Positions 6,467-12,605 of a DNA stretch of 12,605 nt are shown piece after piece (the stretch's first letter is position 1; each line of letters starts with the position of its first letter). Under the pieces are notes generated by a model. The model did no database searches. It saw nothing but the letters and a program-made list of their open reading frames with translations, and was not told the DNA's origin. Position numbers and translations under genes: made by a program. The stretch is from NCBI GenBank assembly GCA_007129775.1, contig SKUV01000247.1, positions 1-12,605 on the forward strand, in the 5' to 3' direction. The stretch comes from Paracoccaceae bacterium (GTDB lineage: Bacteria > Pseudomonadota > Alphaproteobacteria > Rhodobacterales > Rhodobacteraceae).

Positions 6467-7843
6467 GTGAAGGTCATCATCTGTGGCGCCGGGCAGGTGG
6501 GCTGGCAGATCGCCCGGCATCTGGCCGGCGAGGCCAACGACCTGACTGTGGTCGACAACAACCCCGCGCTGGTGCGTCGCGCCACCGAAACGCTGGATGT
6601 GCAGGGCCTGACCGGCTTTGCCAGCCATCCCGACGTGCTGGATGCCGCCGGCGCACGCGACGCCGACATGATCATCGCCGCGACCTATTCCGACGAGGTC
6701 AACATGGTGATCTGTCAGGTCGCCCATTCGGTTTTCGGCATTCCGCGCAAGATCGCGCGGCTGCGGGCGCAGGCCTATCTGGACCAGCTTTATGCCGATC
6801 TCTACCGTAAGGAGCATCTGCCCATCGATGTGATCATCAGCCCCGAGCGCGAGGTGGCCGATGCCGCGCTCAAGCGGCTGCGCGCGCCGCAGGCTTTCGA
6901 CACCGAGGAATTCATGGACGGGCAGGCGGAGTTGCTGGGCATCGCGCTGGATGACGATTGCCCGGTGCTGGCCACGCCGCTTCGGCAACTGACCGATCTT
7001 TTCTCGACCCTGCGGGCGGTGGTGGTGGGGGTGCGGCGCGAAAAGACGCTGTTCGCGCCCGAACCGGGCGACCAGTTGCTTGCCGGCGATGCGATCTATG
7101 TCTTCACCCATGCCGATGACATCGGCCGCACGCTGGAAATCTTCGGCAAGACCGCCCAGCGGCAGGAACGGGTGGTGATTCTCGGGGCGGGCAATGTGGG
7201 CCTTGCCGTGGCGCAGGCGCTGGAGGCCGCGCCCGAGCGGGTGCGCCTGAAACTGGTCGAGGCCGACCGCAAGCGCGCGGAGGTCGCGGCCGATGCGCTG
7301 GTGCGCACGATCGTCCTTCTGGGCGATGCGCTGGATGCGGCGCTCTTGGAAGAGGCCGGGGTCGGGCGCGCCGATGCGGTGCTCGCGGTGACCAACGACG
7401 ACAAGACAAACATGCTGGCCGCGGTGCGGGCCAAGACAATGGGCTGCCCGCTGGCCATCGCGCTGATCAACGATCCGACGCTGGCGCCGCTGCTCGAAAC
7501 GCTCGACATCGACGCCTATATCAACCCGCGGTCGACCACCGTCTCGTCGATCCTGCGCCATGTGCGCCACGGGCGGGTGCGGCGGATCTATTCCATAGGC
7601 GACAGCGAGGCCGAGGTGATCGAGGCGCAGGTTCTGTCCTCCTCCCCGATCTGCGACCAGCGCATCCGCGACATCGACTTTCCCGAAGGCGCGCTGGTGG
7701 GCGCGCTGATGAAGAAGGGCGAGATCATCCGCCCCCGCGGTGCGACCCTTGTGGAGGAAGGCGACATCATCGCGATCTTTGCGCTGGCCGAGGATGTGCC
7801 CGAGGTCGAGCGCCTCGTGCAGGTATCGGTCGAGCATTTCTGA
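6467..7843 (+). CDS. trkA: Trk system potassium uptake protein TrkA (NAD-binding regulatory subunit)
   Basis: Peripheral cytosolic subunit that forms the nucleotide-binding gating ring on the TrkH potassium pore. At 458 residues it equals the E. coli TrkA length and has the expected duplicated architecture: an RCK Rossmann domain plus TrkA_C domain, then a second pair. The first Rossmann motif is CGAGQVGWQIARHL (Gly7, Gly9, Gly12), with Asp30 ending the second strand as in NAD binders. The second is LGAGNVGLAVAQAL (Gly240, Gly242, Gly245). The C-terminal half ends in a TrkA_C-like stretch (EGALVGALMKKGE, LVEEGDIIAIFA). The start is a GTG giving the family-typical MKVIICGAG beginning; its ribosome binding site is only a loose G-run. 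trkH follows after 5 bases, so the two are co-transcribed. Whether they share the ntrYX message is unclear. Confidence 0.95.
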   Translation: MKVIICGAGQVGWQIARHLAGEANDLTVVDNNPALVRRATETLDVQGLTGFASHPDVLDAAGARDADMIIAATYSDEVNMVICQVAHSVFGIPRKIARLRAQAYLDQLYADLYRKEHLPIDVIISPEREVADAALKRLRAPQAFDTEEFMDGQAELLGIALDDDCPVLATPLRQLTDLFSTLRAVVVGVRREKTLFAPEPGDQLLAGDAIYVFTHADDIGRTLEIFGKTAQRQERVVILGAGNVGLAVAQALEAAPERVRLKLVEADRKRAEVAADALVRTIVLLGDALDAALLEEAGVGRADAVLAVTNDDKTNMLAAVRAKTMGCPLAIALINDPTLAPLLETLDIDAYINPRSTTVSSILRHVRHGRVRRIYSIGDSEAEVIEAQVLSSSPICDQRIRDIDFPEGALVGALMKKGEIIRPRGATLVEEGDIIAIFALAEDVPEVERLVQVSVEHF

Positions 7844-7848
7844 GGCCC

Positions 7849-9606
7849 ATGCGGAGGCTGCGCAATCTGCCGCTGATCGTGCTCGCCCTCGCCGCGACGG
7901 GGCTGATGATGGCGGCGCCCGCGGCCTATGGGCTGGCCACCGGCGACAGGGCGCTGGCCATGGTCTTCGCCCAGACCGGGGTGCTGGTGCTGCTGATGGC
8001 GACGCTTCTGGCGGTGGCGACGCTGCAGCGCCGGCCGCGCAACGCGGTGCGTGGCCATTTCGTGTCGTTGCTGGCGGCCTATGCGCTGGTGCCGGTGGTG
8101 GCGGCGCTGCCGCTGGCCGGCCCGCTTTCGGCGCCGCTTCTGGCCGAACCGGAGGTGACGCGCGGCCTGATCGGCACGGCGGGCCTGCGGTTCTTCGATG
8201 CGTGGTTCGAGATGGTGTCGAGCTTTACCACCACAGGCGCCACGCTTCTGGCCGAACCGGGCGCGGTGGCGCCGGGGATCCATCTGTGGCGCGCGCTGGT
8301 GGGCTGGGGCGGCGGTTTTTTCGTGCTGTTCGTCGCCATCGCGATCCTTGCGCCGGTCAATCTGGGCGGTGTGGAGGTGGAAACCGGCCATCCGCCCGGG
8401 CGGGTCATGGCCGAAAGCGTGCCGCCCGCGCCGGGAACCGGGCCGGGGCGGCGGCGGCGCGCCATGGCCCAGCGACCGGCCCCGGGGCGGGAGCGGTTCG
8501 GCCCGGGTGTCGAGGGTGCGGGGTTGGCGGGTGCGGGGTTGGCGGGTGCGGGCGAAGGCGCTGGCCAGTCCCGCCGGGCGGTGGCCGGAGCGCGCAGGCT
8601 GAACGAGGATGAGGCCGGCCTGCGCATCTGGACCAGCCTGCGGTTTCTGACGCCCGTCTATGTGGGGCTGACCGCCGGGCTATGGATCGCGCTGATCCTG
8701 GCCGGGGAATCGCCGCTGGTGGCGGCCTGCCACGCGATGTCGGTGCTCGCGACCTCGGGTATCTCGCCCGTCGGCGGGCTGGAGGGGGCGCAGGCCGGCC
8801 GCGCGGGCGAGCTGCTGATCCTGTTGTGTTTCGTCTTCGCCTTCAGCCGCCGCGCCCTTCCGGGCCCGCTGAGCCGGTCCGCAGACAGGCCGCTGCGGCG
8901 CGATCACGAATTGCGCGCGGCGGCCTTTGTCCTGATCACGCTGACGATGGTGCTGTTCTTGCGCCAGTTCGCCGGGGCCGCGGGGCAGGGCGGCGGGGGC
9001 GATCTGATGGCGGCGGCGCGGGCCCTCTGGGGCTCGGTTTTCACGCTCGCCTCGTTTCTGTCCACAACCGGGTTCGTCTCGGGCGACTGGGCGGCCTCGC
9101 GGCTTTGGTCGGGGCTGCCGCCGCCGGGGCTGGCGCTGGCGGGTCTGGCGCTGATCGGGGGCGGGGTGGCGACGACGGCGGGCGGGATCGGGCTGTTGCG
9201 GGCCTATGCGCTCTACCGGCATGGCATGCACGAGATGGACAAGCTGCTGCATCCATCGCTGGTGGCGGGCCGCGGGGCGCGGGCGCGGGCGCTGCGCAGT
9301 CAGGGCGCCTATGCGGCGTGGCTGGCGCTGATGCTGGTGCTTTTCGCCATGGCGGCGGTGCTGGCCGCGCTGACGATCACCGGGGTGGATTTCGAGGCCG
9401 CGATGATCCTGACCGTCGCGGCGCTGTCGACCACCGGCCCGCTCGCCGAGATGGTGGCGGCCGGGCCGATCCGCTATGGCGACCTGCCCGATGCGGCGAG
9501 GGCCATCCTTGGCGCGGCGATGGTGATCGGGCGGCTGGAACTGCTGGCGGTGATCGCGCTCCTGACCCCCGGCGGCTGGCGCGGCTGGCGCGGCTGGCGC
9601 GGCTGA
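7849..9606 (+). CDS. trkH: Trk potassium transporter TrkH with an enlarged cytoplasmic loop
   Basis: Integral membrane potassium pore that works with TrkA. The four pore-loop filters of the TrkH/KtrB/HKT family are visible: SSFTTTGATLL (Gly130), VLATSGISPVGG (Gly304), ASFLSTTGFVSG (Gly408) and AALSTTGPLAEM (Gly530), separated by hydrophobic helices. At 585 residues it is about 100 longer than E. coli TrkH (483). Much of the excess is a Gly/Ala/Pro/Arg-rich stretch at about residues 175-250, after PVNLGG and before the next helix, carrying an arginine run and GAGLA repeats. The C-terminus ends in a Gly-Trp-Arg tandem repeat. The reading frame is intact and all filters are present, so I read it as functional. 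The ATG is 5 bases after the trkA stop. The convergent rsmA stop lies 11 bp beyond the trkH stop. Confidence 0.94.
   Translation: MRRLRNLPLIVLALAATGLMMAAPAAYGLATGDRALAMVFAQTGVLVLLMATLLAVATLQRRPRNAVRGHFVSLLAAYALVPVVAALPLAGPLSAPLLAEPEVTRGLIGTAGLRFFDAWFEMVSSFTTTGATLLAEPGAVAPGIHLWRALVGWGGGFFVLFVAIAILAPVNLGGVEVETGHPPGRVMAESVPPAPGTGPGRRRRAMAQRPAPGRERFGPGVEGAGLAGAGLAGAGEGAGQSRRAVAGARRLNEDEAGLRIWTSLRFLTPVYVGLTAGLWIALILAGESPLVAACHAMSVLATSGISPVGGLEGAQAGRAGELLILLCFVFAFSRRALPGPLSRSADRPLRRDHELRAAAFVLITLTMVLFLRQFAGAAGQGGGGDLMAAARALWGSVFTLASFLSTTGFVSGDWAASRLWSGLPPPGLALAGLALIGGGVATTAGGIGLLRAYALYRHGMHEMDKLLHPSLVAGRGARARALRSQGAYAAWLALMLVLFAMAAVLAALTITGVDFEAAMILTVAALSTTGPLAEMVAAGPIRYGDLPDAARAILGAAMVIGRLELLAVIALLTPGGWRGWRGWRG
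8514..8552 (+). repeat. 15-bp tandem repeat inside trkH
   Basis: GGGTGCGGGGTTGGC is present at 8514-8528 and 8529-8543. A partial third copy begins at 8544 and matches for 9 bases before diverging. Since 15 is a multiple of 3, copy changes keep the frame. The product is a GAGLA-type repeat in the predicted cytoplasmic loop. Confidence 0.8.
9574..9604 (+). repeat. 9-bp tandem repeat at the 3' end of trkH
   Basis: GGCTGGCGC occurs three times in a row (9574-9582, 9583-9591, 9592-9600), with the start of a fourth copy before the TGA stop at 9604-9606. It encodes Gly-Trp-Arg three times and a final Gly. Slippage would change the tail length without breaking the frame. Confidence 0.8.
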
Positions 9607-9617
9607 GGCGGCAGGGG

Positions 9618-10460
9618 CTAACCGGCGGGCCGGGCCAGTTCCCGCGCCAGCGCGCAGAACCCTTCAAGCGGCACATCCTCGGCCCGGTCGGTGGGGGGGA
9701 TGCCGGCGGCGCGCAACCGGTCCTCGATATCCGGCGCGAGGCCGCGCAGGCTGGAGCGCAGCATCTTGCGGCGCTGGTTGAAGGCGGCCGCCACCAGCCG
9801 CGACAGCACCGCCGGGTCGGCCGGATACCGCGGCGCCGGCAGCGCGGTCAGATGCACCACAGCCGAGGCGACCTTGGGCGCCGGGGTGAAAGCCTCGGGC
9901 GGCAGGCGCAGGGCGATGCGTGCCGCACAGCGCCATTGTGCGAGGAGGGCGAGCCGCCCGTAGGCCCTGGAGCCCGGCTGCGCCACGATCCGCTCGGCCA
10001 CCTCGCGCTGGAACATCAGCGTCAGGCTTTCCCAGAAGGGCGGCCATTGCGGCGGCGTGAGCCAGCGCACCAGCAATTCGGTACCCACGTTATAGGGCAG
10101 GTTGGCCACCACCCGCACTGGCGGCGCAAGATGGGCCATCGGGTCGAGCCCCAGCGCATCGGCGTTGAGCACCTCCAGCCGGCCGGGATAGGCGGCGGCG
10201 ATCTCGGCCAGCGCGGGCAGGCAGCGGGCATCCTTTTCCACCGCCAGCACCCGGCGCGCGCCCTCGGCCAGAAGCCCGCGGGTCAGCCCGCCCGGCCCGG
10301 GGCCGATTTCCAGCACGTCGCAGGCCGAAAGATCGCCCGCCACCCGGGCGATGCGTGCAGTCAGGTTCAGATCGAGCAGAAAGTTCTGCCCCAGCGCCTT
10401 GCGCGCGCGCAGATCGTGGCGTGCGATCACCTCGCGCAGGGGGGGCAGGGCGTCGATCAT
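9618..10460 (-). CDS. rsmA: 16S rRNA (adenine-N6,N6)-dimethyltransferase RsmA/KsgA
   Basis: Dimethylates the two adjacent adenines in the 3'-terminal hairpin of 16S rRNA using S-adenosylmethionine, a late step in small-subunit maturation; loss gives kasugamycin resistance. The 280 residues match the usual family length. Visible motifs in order: KALGQNFLLD (21-30) at the N-terminus, the SAM-binding motif I LEIGPGPGGLT (50-60), the acidic VEKD (74-77) that contacts the ribose, NADAL (99-103) and the catalytic NLPYN (120-124). A smaller C-terminal domain contains the AFNQRRKMLRSSL signature. The ATG at 10460-10458 overlaps the pdxA TGA in an ATGA junction, so translation is probably coupled to pdxA. 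No separate Shine-Dalgarno is evident. Confidence 0.97.
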   Translation of the reverse strand: MIDALPPLREVIARHDLRARKALGQNFLLDLNLTARIARVAGDLSACDVLEIGPGPGGLTRGLLAEGARRVLAVEKDARCLPALAEIAAAYPGRLEVLNADALGLDPMAHLAPPVRVVANLPYNVGTELLVRWLTPPQWPPFWESLTLMFQREVAERIVAQPGSRAYGRLALLAQWRCAARIALRLPPEAFTPAPKVASAVVHLTALPAPRYPADPAVLSRLVAAAFNQRRKMLRSSLRGLAPDIEDRLRAAGIPPTDRAEDVPLEGFCALARELARPAG

Positions 10461-11494
10461 CGCGGCGGGGCCGGGGCGGGGCCGTCCTGTGCGCGGGCGG
10501 CCACCATGCCTGCCGCCATGCGCAGCGCCGCGATCATGCTGGCGGGGTCGGCGCGTCCCTGTCCGGCGATGTCGAGCGCGGTGCCGTGGTCGGGCGAGAC
10601 CCGCACGAAAGGCAGGCCGAGCGTCACATTCACACCGCCGGCGAAATCGATGGTCTTGATCGGGATCAGCGCCTGATCGTGATACATGCAGACCGCCGCG
10701 TCATAGCCCGTCCGCGCGGCGGCGTGAAACATCGTATCGGCCGACAGCGGCCCGCTCAGCACCATGCCCTCGGCCCGCAGTTGCGCCAGCACCGGGGCGA
10801 TCACGGTGATTTCCTCGCGCCCCATATGCCCGCCCTCACCGGCATGGGGGTTGAGCCCGGCCACGGCGATGCGCGGGGCGGGCAGGCCGAAATCGCGGAT
10901 CAGCGCGGCATGGGTCACGCGCAGTGCGGCCTCCAGCGTTTCGGGTGTCAGCCGCGCGGGCACCTCGGCCAGCGGGCAGTGGATCGTCACCGGCACCACG
11001 CGCAGCGCGTCACAGGCCAGCATCATCGCCACCGGCACATCGCCGGCCAGAAGGGCAAGGTATTCGGTATGGCCGGGAAAGCCGAAGCCCGCGCCCTCCT
11101 GCAGTGCGGCCTTGTGGATGGGCGCGGTCACCAGCCCGGCCGCCGCGCCCTGCTGCACCAGCGCCACGGCGCGCGCGATCACGGCGACGACGGCGGCGGC
11201 ATTGGCCGGGTCGGGCCGGCCGGGCGTCGCGGGGGCGGGAAAGGGATGGGGCAGGACCGGCAGGCAGCCGGGTGGAAGCGCCGCCGCCTCGGCCGGTGCC
11301 GCGATTGCGCGCCAGTCGGTGCCCGGGGGCAGATGGGCCGGATCACCCAGCCAGACGAAGGGCAGCCCCGCGCCCAGCGCGTCGCGGGCCTTGACGGCGA
11401 TCTCCGGCCCGATGCCCGCGGGCTCGCCGCAGGTCACGACAAGGGGCGGGCCCGGGGGGGGGCCCGGTGGTGCCGCGCCGGGTGGCCGCGTCAT
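10457..11494 (-). CDS. pdxA: 4-hydroxythreonine-4-phosphate dehydrogenase PdxA
   Basis: NAD-dependent oxidation and decarboxylation of 4-phosphohydroxy-L-threonine in the DXP-dependent pathway to pyridoxal 5'-phosphate. The 345-residue protein begins with a proline-rich stretch (residues 4-17), then VVTCGEPAGIGPEI, the family's TMGDPAGIGPE signature with Cys-Gly-Glu in place of Met-Gly-Asp. The three metal-binding histidines can be placed: GFPGHTEYLA (His142), LNPHAGEGGHMG (His217) and MYHDQALIPIK (His272). Near the end is VRVSPDHGTALDIAG, also conserved. The chosen ATG (11494-11492) overlaps the surA TGA in an ATGA junction; an open frame runs further upstream into surA but is plainly not PdxA-like. 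The stop overlaps the rsmA ATG in the same way. The 9-C run in the coding strand at 11454-11462 lies in the proline-rich start. Confidence 0.96.
   Translation of the reverse strand: MTRPPGAAPPGPPPGPPLVVTCGEPAGIGPEIAVKARDALGAGLPFVWLGDPAHLPPGTDWRAIAAPAEAAALPPGCLPVLPHPFPAPATPGRPDPANAAAVVAVIARAVALVQQGAAAGLVTAPIHKAALQEGAGFGFPGHTEYLALLAGDVPVAMMLACDALRVVPVTIHCPLAEVPARLTPETLEAALRVTHAALIRDFGLPAPRIAVAGLNPHAGEGGHMGREEITVIAPVLAQLRAEGMVLSGPLSADTMFHAAARTGYDAAVCMYHDQALIPIKTIDFAGGVNVTLGLPFVRVSPDHGTALDIAGQGRADPASMIAALRMAAGMVAARAQDGPAPAPPR
11454..11462 (-). repeat. 9-base G/C homopolymer in the 5' part of pdxA
   Basis: Nine consecutive G on the plus strand (C in the pdxA sense strand), about 11-14 codons after the pdxA ATG and within codons for Pro and Gly. 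A one-base change would frameshift pdxA. A GTG at codon 20 could still initiate just ahead of the conserved CGEPAGIGPEI motif. Confidence 0.7.
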
Positions 11495-12605
11495 CGGGTG
11501 ACGATATGGGCGTCGGCCCGCATTTCCGCGAGAAAGGCTGCCGAAAGCGCGCCGATCCGTTCGTTGAACAGCCGCTCCTCGATCGCCGCGCGGTCGAAGC
11601 GGCCGTCGCTGGCCAGGACCCGCTCGCACAGCATCGTCCAGACCAGCGTATCGCCCTGCGACAGCGCGGTGGTGCCCTCGTTCTCGTCCAGCGCGGCAAG
11701 CGCCACGGCGATATCGGCGGGCAGTTCGGGCAGCGTGCGCTCTTCGATGACCAGCCGGTCGGGGGTGTTGCGCATGTGGCCGTAAAGGTCATCGCAGGCA
11801 TCGGTGCGGGCGAGGATGCGATCCAGGTCGCGCTGGCCCGCGCCGCTGCCGCGCCCAGGCAGGCTGAGCCGCGCATAGCGCACCGATACGGCCGCGGGCG
11901 GGATGGTCGGCAATTCCTCAATCCGGCGCAACTGGAACAGCGCAAGCCCCCCCGGCACCGGCACCGCGGGCGTCACCTGCCCGGGCGAAAGCTGCGCGAT
12001 CAGGCCGGCCAGATCGGGCGGCAGGTTGCGCAGGGGGATCCAGTCAAGCTGGCCGCCGTTTTCGGCCGAATCGGCGCTGGAGAATTCGCGCGCGGCCCGC
12101 TGGAAGGCATCGAAGCCGCGAATCTCTCCCAGTTCGCGCGCCCGTTGCCGCGCCAGCGGAGCCTCGGGGCCCGAGAGCGGCACGACGATTTCATTGAGCA
12201 GCACCCGGACCGCGCTGCGCTGGGTATGCAGCGCCAGCGCCCGGTCCACCTCGGCATCATGGATCACCACCCGGGGGGCGAAGCGGCTGCCCAGCACCGC
12301 GCGCCAGGTGACGCCGGCGCGGATGAAGGATTCATAGCTTTCGGGCTCGATCCCGTTGGCACCGATGATTTCGAGGAAATCCTCCACCGACAGATCGACG
12401 CGGCTGGCGAATTCCGCCATCCCCGCGCGCACGTCATCGTCGCTGGCGGTGATGCCGAAACGTTCCGCCGCGAGAAGTTGCAGTTTTTCCTCTGTCAGCC
12501 GCTCGGTCGCCTCTGCCACCAGATCGCCGGGGGTGTTGAAAAGCTCCAGAAAACGCGCGCGCTGGTCCACCTCCCAGTTGGTGACCACCCGGTCGTTGAT
12601 GATCA
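11491..12605 (-). CDS. surA: SurA-type periplasmic chaperone / parvulin peptidyl-prolyl isomerase, 5' end outside window
   Basis: Periplasmic chaperone for outer-membrane protein biogenesis. The frame stays open to the window edge: before the GTG at 12588 it reads Ile-Ile-Asn-Asp-Arg, continuous with VVTNWEVDQRARFLE, which resembles the start of mature SurA (VVNDxVIT.WEVDQR). The true start and signal peptide are therefore off the window. An N-terminal chaperone domain with helical LTEEKLQLLAAERFGI and a DFLEIIGANGI stretch is followed by one PpiC-type rotamase domain (VRVLLNEIVVPL, then SAENGGQLDWIPLRNLPPDL and GLALFQLRRIEE). A C-terminal helical part ends in ADAHIVTR. Only one parvulin domain is seen, against two in E. 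coli SurA. The TGA overlaps the pdxA ATG. In this family of loci lptD commonly lies upstream, just beyond this edge. Confidence 0.88.
   Translation of the reverse strand, partial: IINDRVVTNWEVDQRARFLELFNTPGDLVAEATERLTEEKLQLLAAERFGITASDDDVRAGMAEFASRVDLSVEDFLEIIGANGIEPESYESFIRAGVTWRAVLGSRFAPRVVIHDAEVDRALALHTQRSAVRVLLNEIVVPLSGPEAPLARQRARELGEIRGFDAFQRAAREFSSADSAENGGQLDWIPLRNLPPDLAGLIAQLSPGQVTPAVPVPGGLALFQLRRIEELPTIPPAAVSVRYARLSLPGRGSGAGQRDLDRILARTDACDDLYGHMRNTPDRLVIEERTLPELPADIAVALAALDENEGTTALSQGDTLVWTMLCERVLASDGRFDRAAIEERLFNERIGALSAAFLAEMRADAHIVTR

Noticed and set aside
3247..6675. A 1142-codon open frame on the minus strand, antisense to ntrY and ntrX
   Set aside because: It lies opposite two well-conserved genes. 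Its product is dominated by His, Gln, Arg, Gly and Asp without any recognisable domain, as expected for the shadow of GC-rich coding DNA where antisense stops are rare. Similar shadows occur at 6317-7837 and 7588-8391 (minus).
8392..8403. 12-bp palindrome CCGCCCGGGCGG in trkH, also present at 2-13
   Set aside because: Both copies are inside coding sequence and consist only of G and C. In DNA this GC-rich such palindromes arise often, and nothing else links the two sites.
11495..11629. Upstream in-frame extension of pdxA (45 more codons)
   Set aside because: It would overlap the C-terminal coding part of surA and encodes an Arg/Gly-rich stretch unlike PdxA. The ATG overlapping the surA stop fits the family length.
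8682..11785. Long plus-strand open frames at 8682-10676 and 10355-11785
   Set aside because: The first is the shifted frame of trkH running on over rsmA and into pdxA; the second is antisense to pdxA and its flanks. Both give low-complexity Arg/Gly/Ala-rich translations, while the opposite or alternative frames carry clear conserved motifs.
12586..12588. GTG at 12588 as the start of surA
   Set aside because: The frame stays open to the window edge, and the residues before it (Ile-Ile-Asn-Asp-Arg) continue the conserved SurA N-terminal motif. A signal peptide must lie further upstream, so this is an internal codon of a truncated gene.

Overview
The window is chromosomal DNA of very high G+C content and carries seven complete genes plus two cut by the window edges. 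Gene order and protein features point to an alphaproteobacterium of the Rhodobacterales (Rhodobacter/Paracoccus-like). The main signs are the dusB(nifR3)-ntrB-ntrC-ntrY-ntrX order, an NtrC whose AAA+ domain lacks the sigma-54 contact loop (the trait known from Rhodobacter capsulatus NtrC), and a separate surA-pdxA-rsmA cluster. I see no tRNA, rRNA, CRISPR array, insertion sequence or phage gene.

Layout. The plus strand from 1 to 9606 is one co-oriented block. It starts with the last codons of a gene that is probably dusB/nifR3, then ntrB (18-1157) and ntrC (1157-2533), which are translationally coupled. After a leader of about 155 bp come ntrY (about 2689-4944) and ntrX (4966-6369). A 97-bp gap precedes trkA (6467-7843) and trkH (7849-9606). 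The minus strand from 12605 back to 9618 carries surA (5' end outside the window), pdxA and rsmA/ksgA, joined by ATGA stop/start overlaps. The two blocks converge with only 11 bp between trkH and rsmA.

How the genes work together. NtrB/NtrC is the cytosolic nitrogen-status sensor and regulator. NtrY/NtrX is its membrane-anchored paralogue, linked in alphaproteobacteria to nitrogen, redox and envelope control. TrkA/TrkH is a low-affinity potassium uptake system: TrkH is the pore and TrkA the nucleotide-binding gating ring. The minus-strand cluster combines outer-membrane protein folding (SurA), vitamin B6 synthesis (PdxA) and 16S rRNA dimethylation (RsmA), an arrangement conserved from gamma- to alphaproteobacteria.

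I found no convincing undescribed system; this is mostly ordinary core-genome content. The points worth a second look are: neither NtrC nor NtrX has a GAFTGA motif; TrkH is unusually long because of a repeat-bearing loop and also ends in a tandem repeat; an 11-bp duplication lies inside an inverted repeat just upstream of trkA; the ntrY start region is ambiguous and carries a hairpin and direct repeats; and a 9-base homopolymer lies in the start of pdxA.
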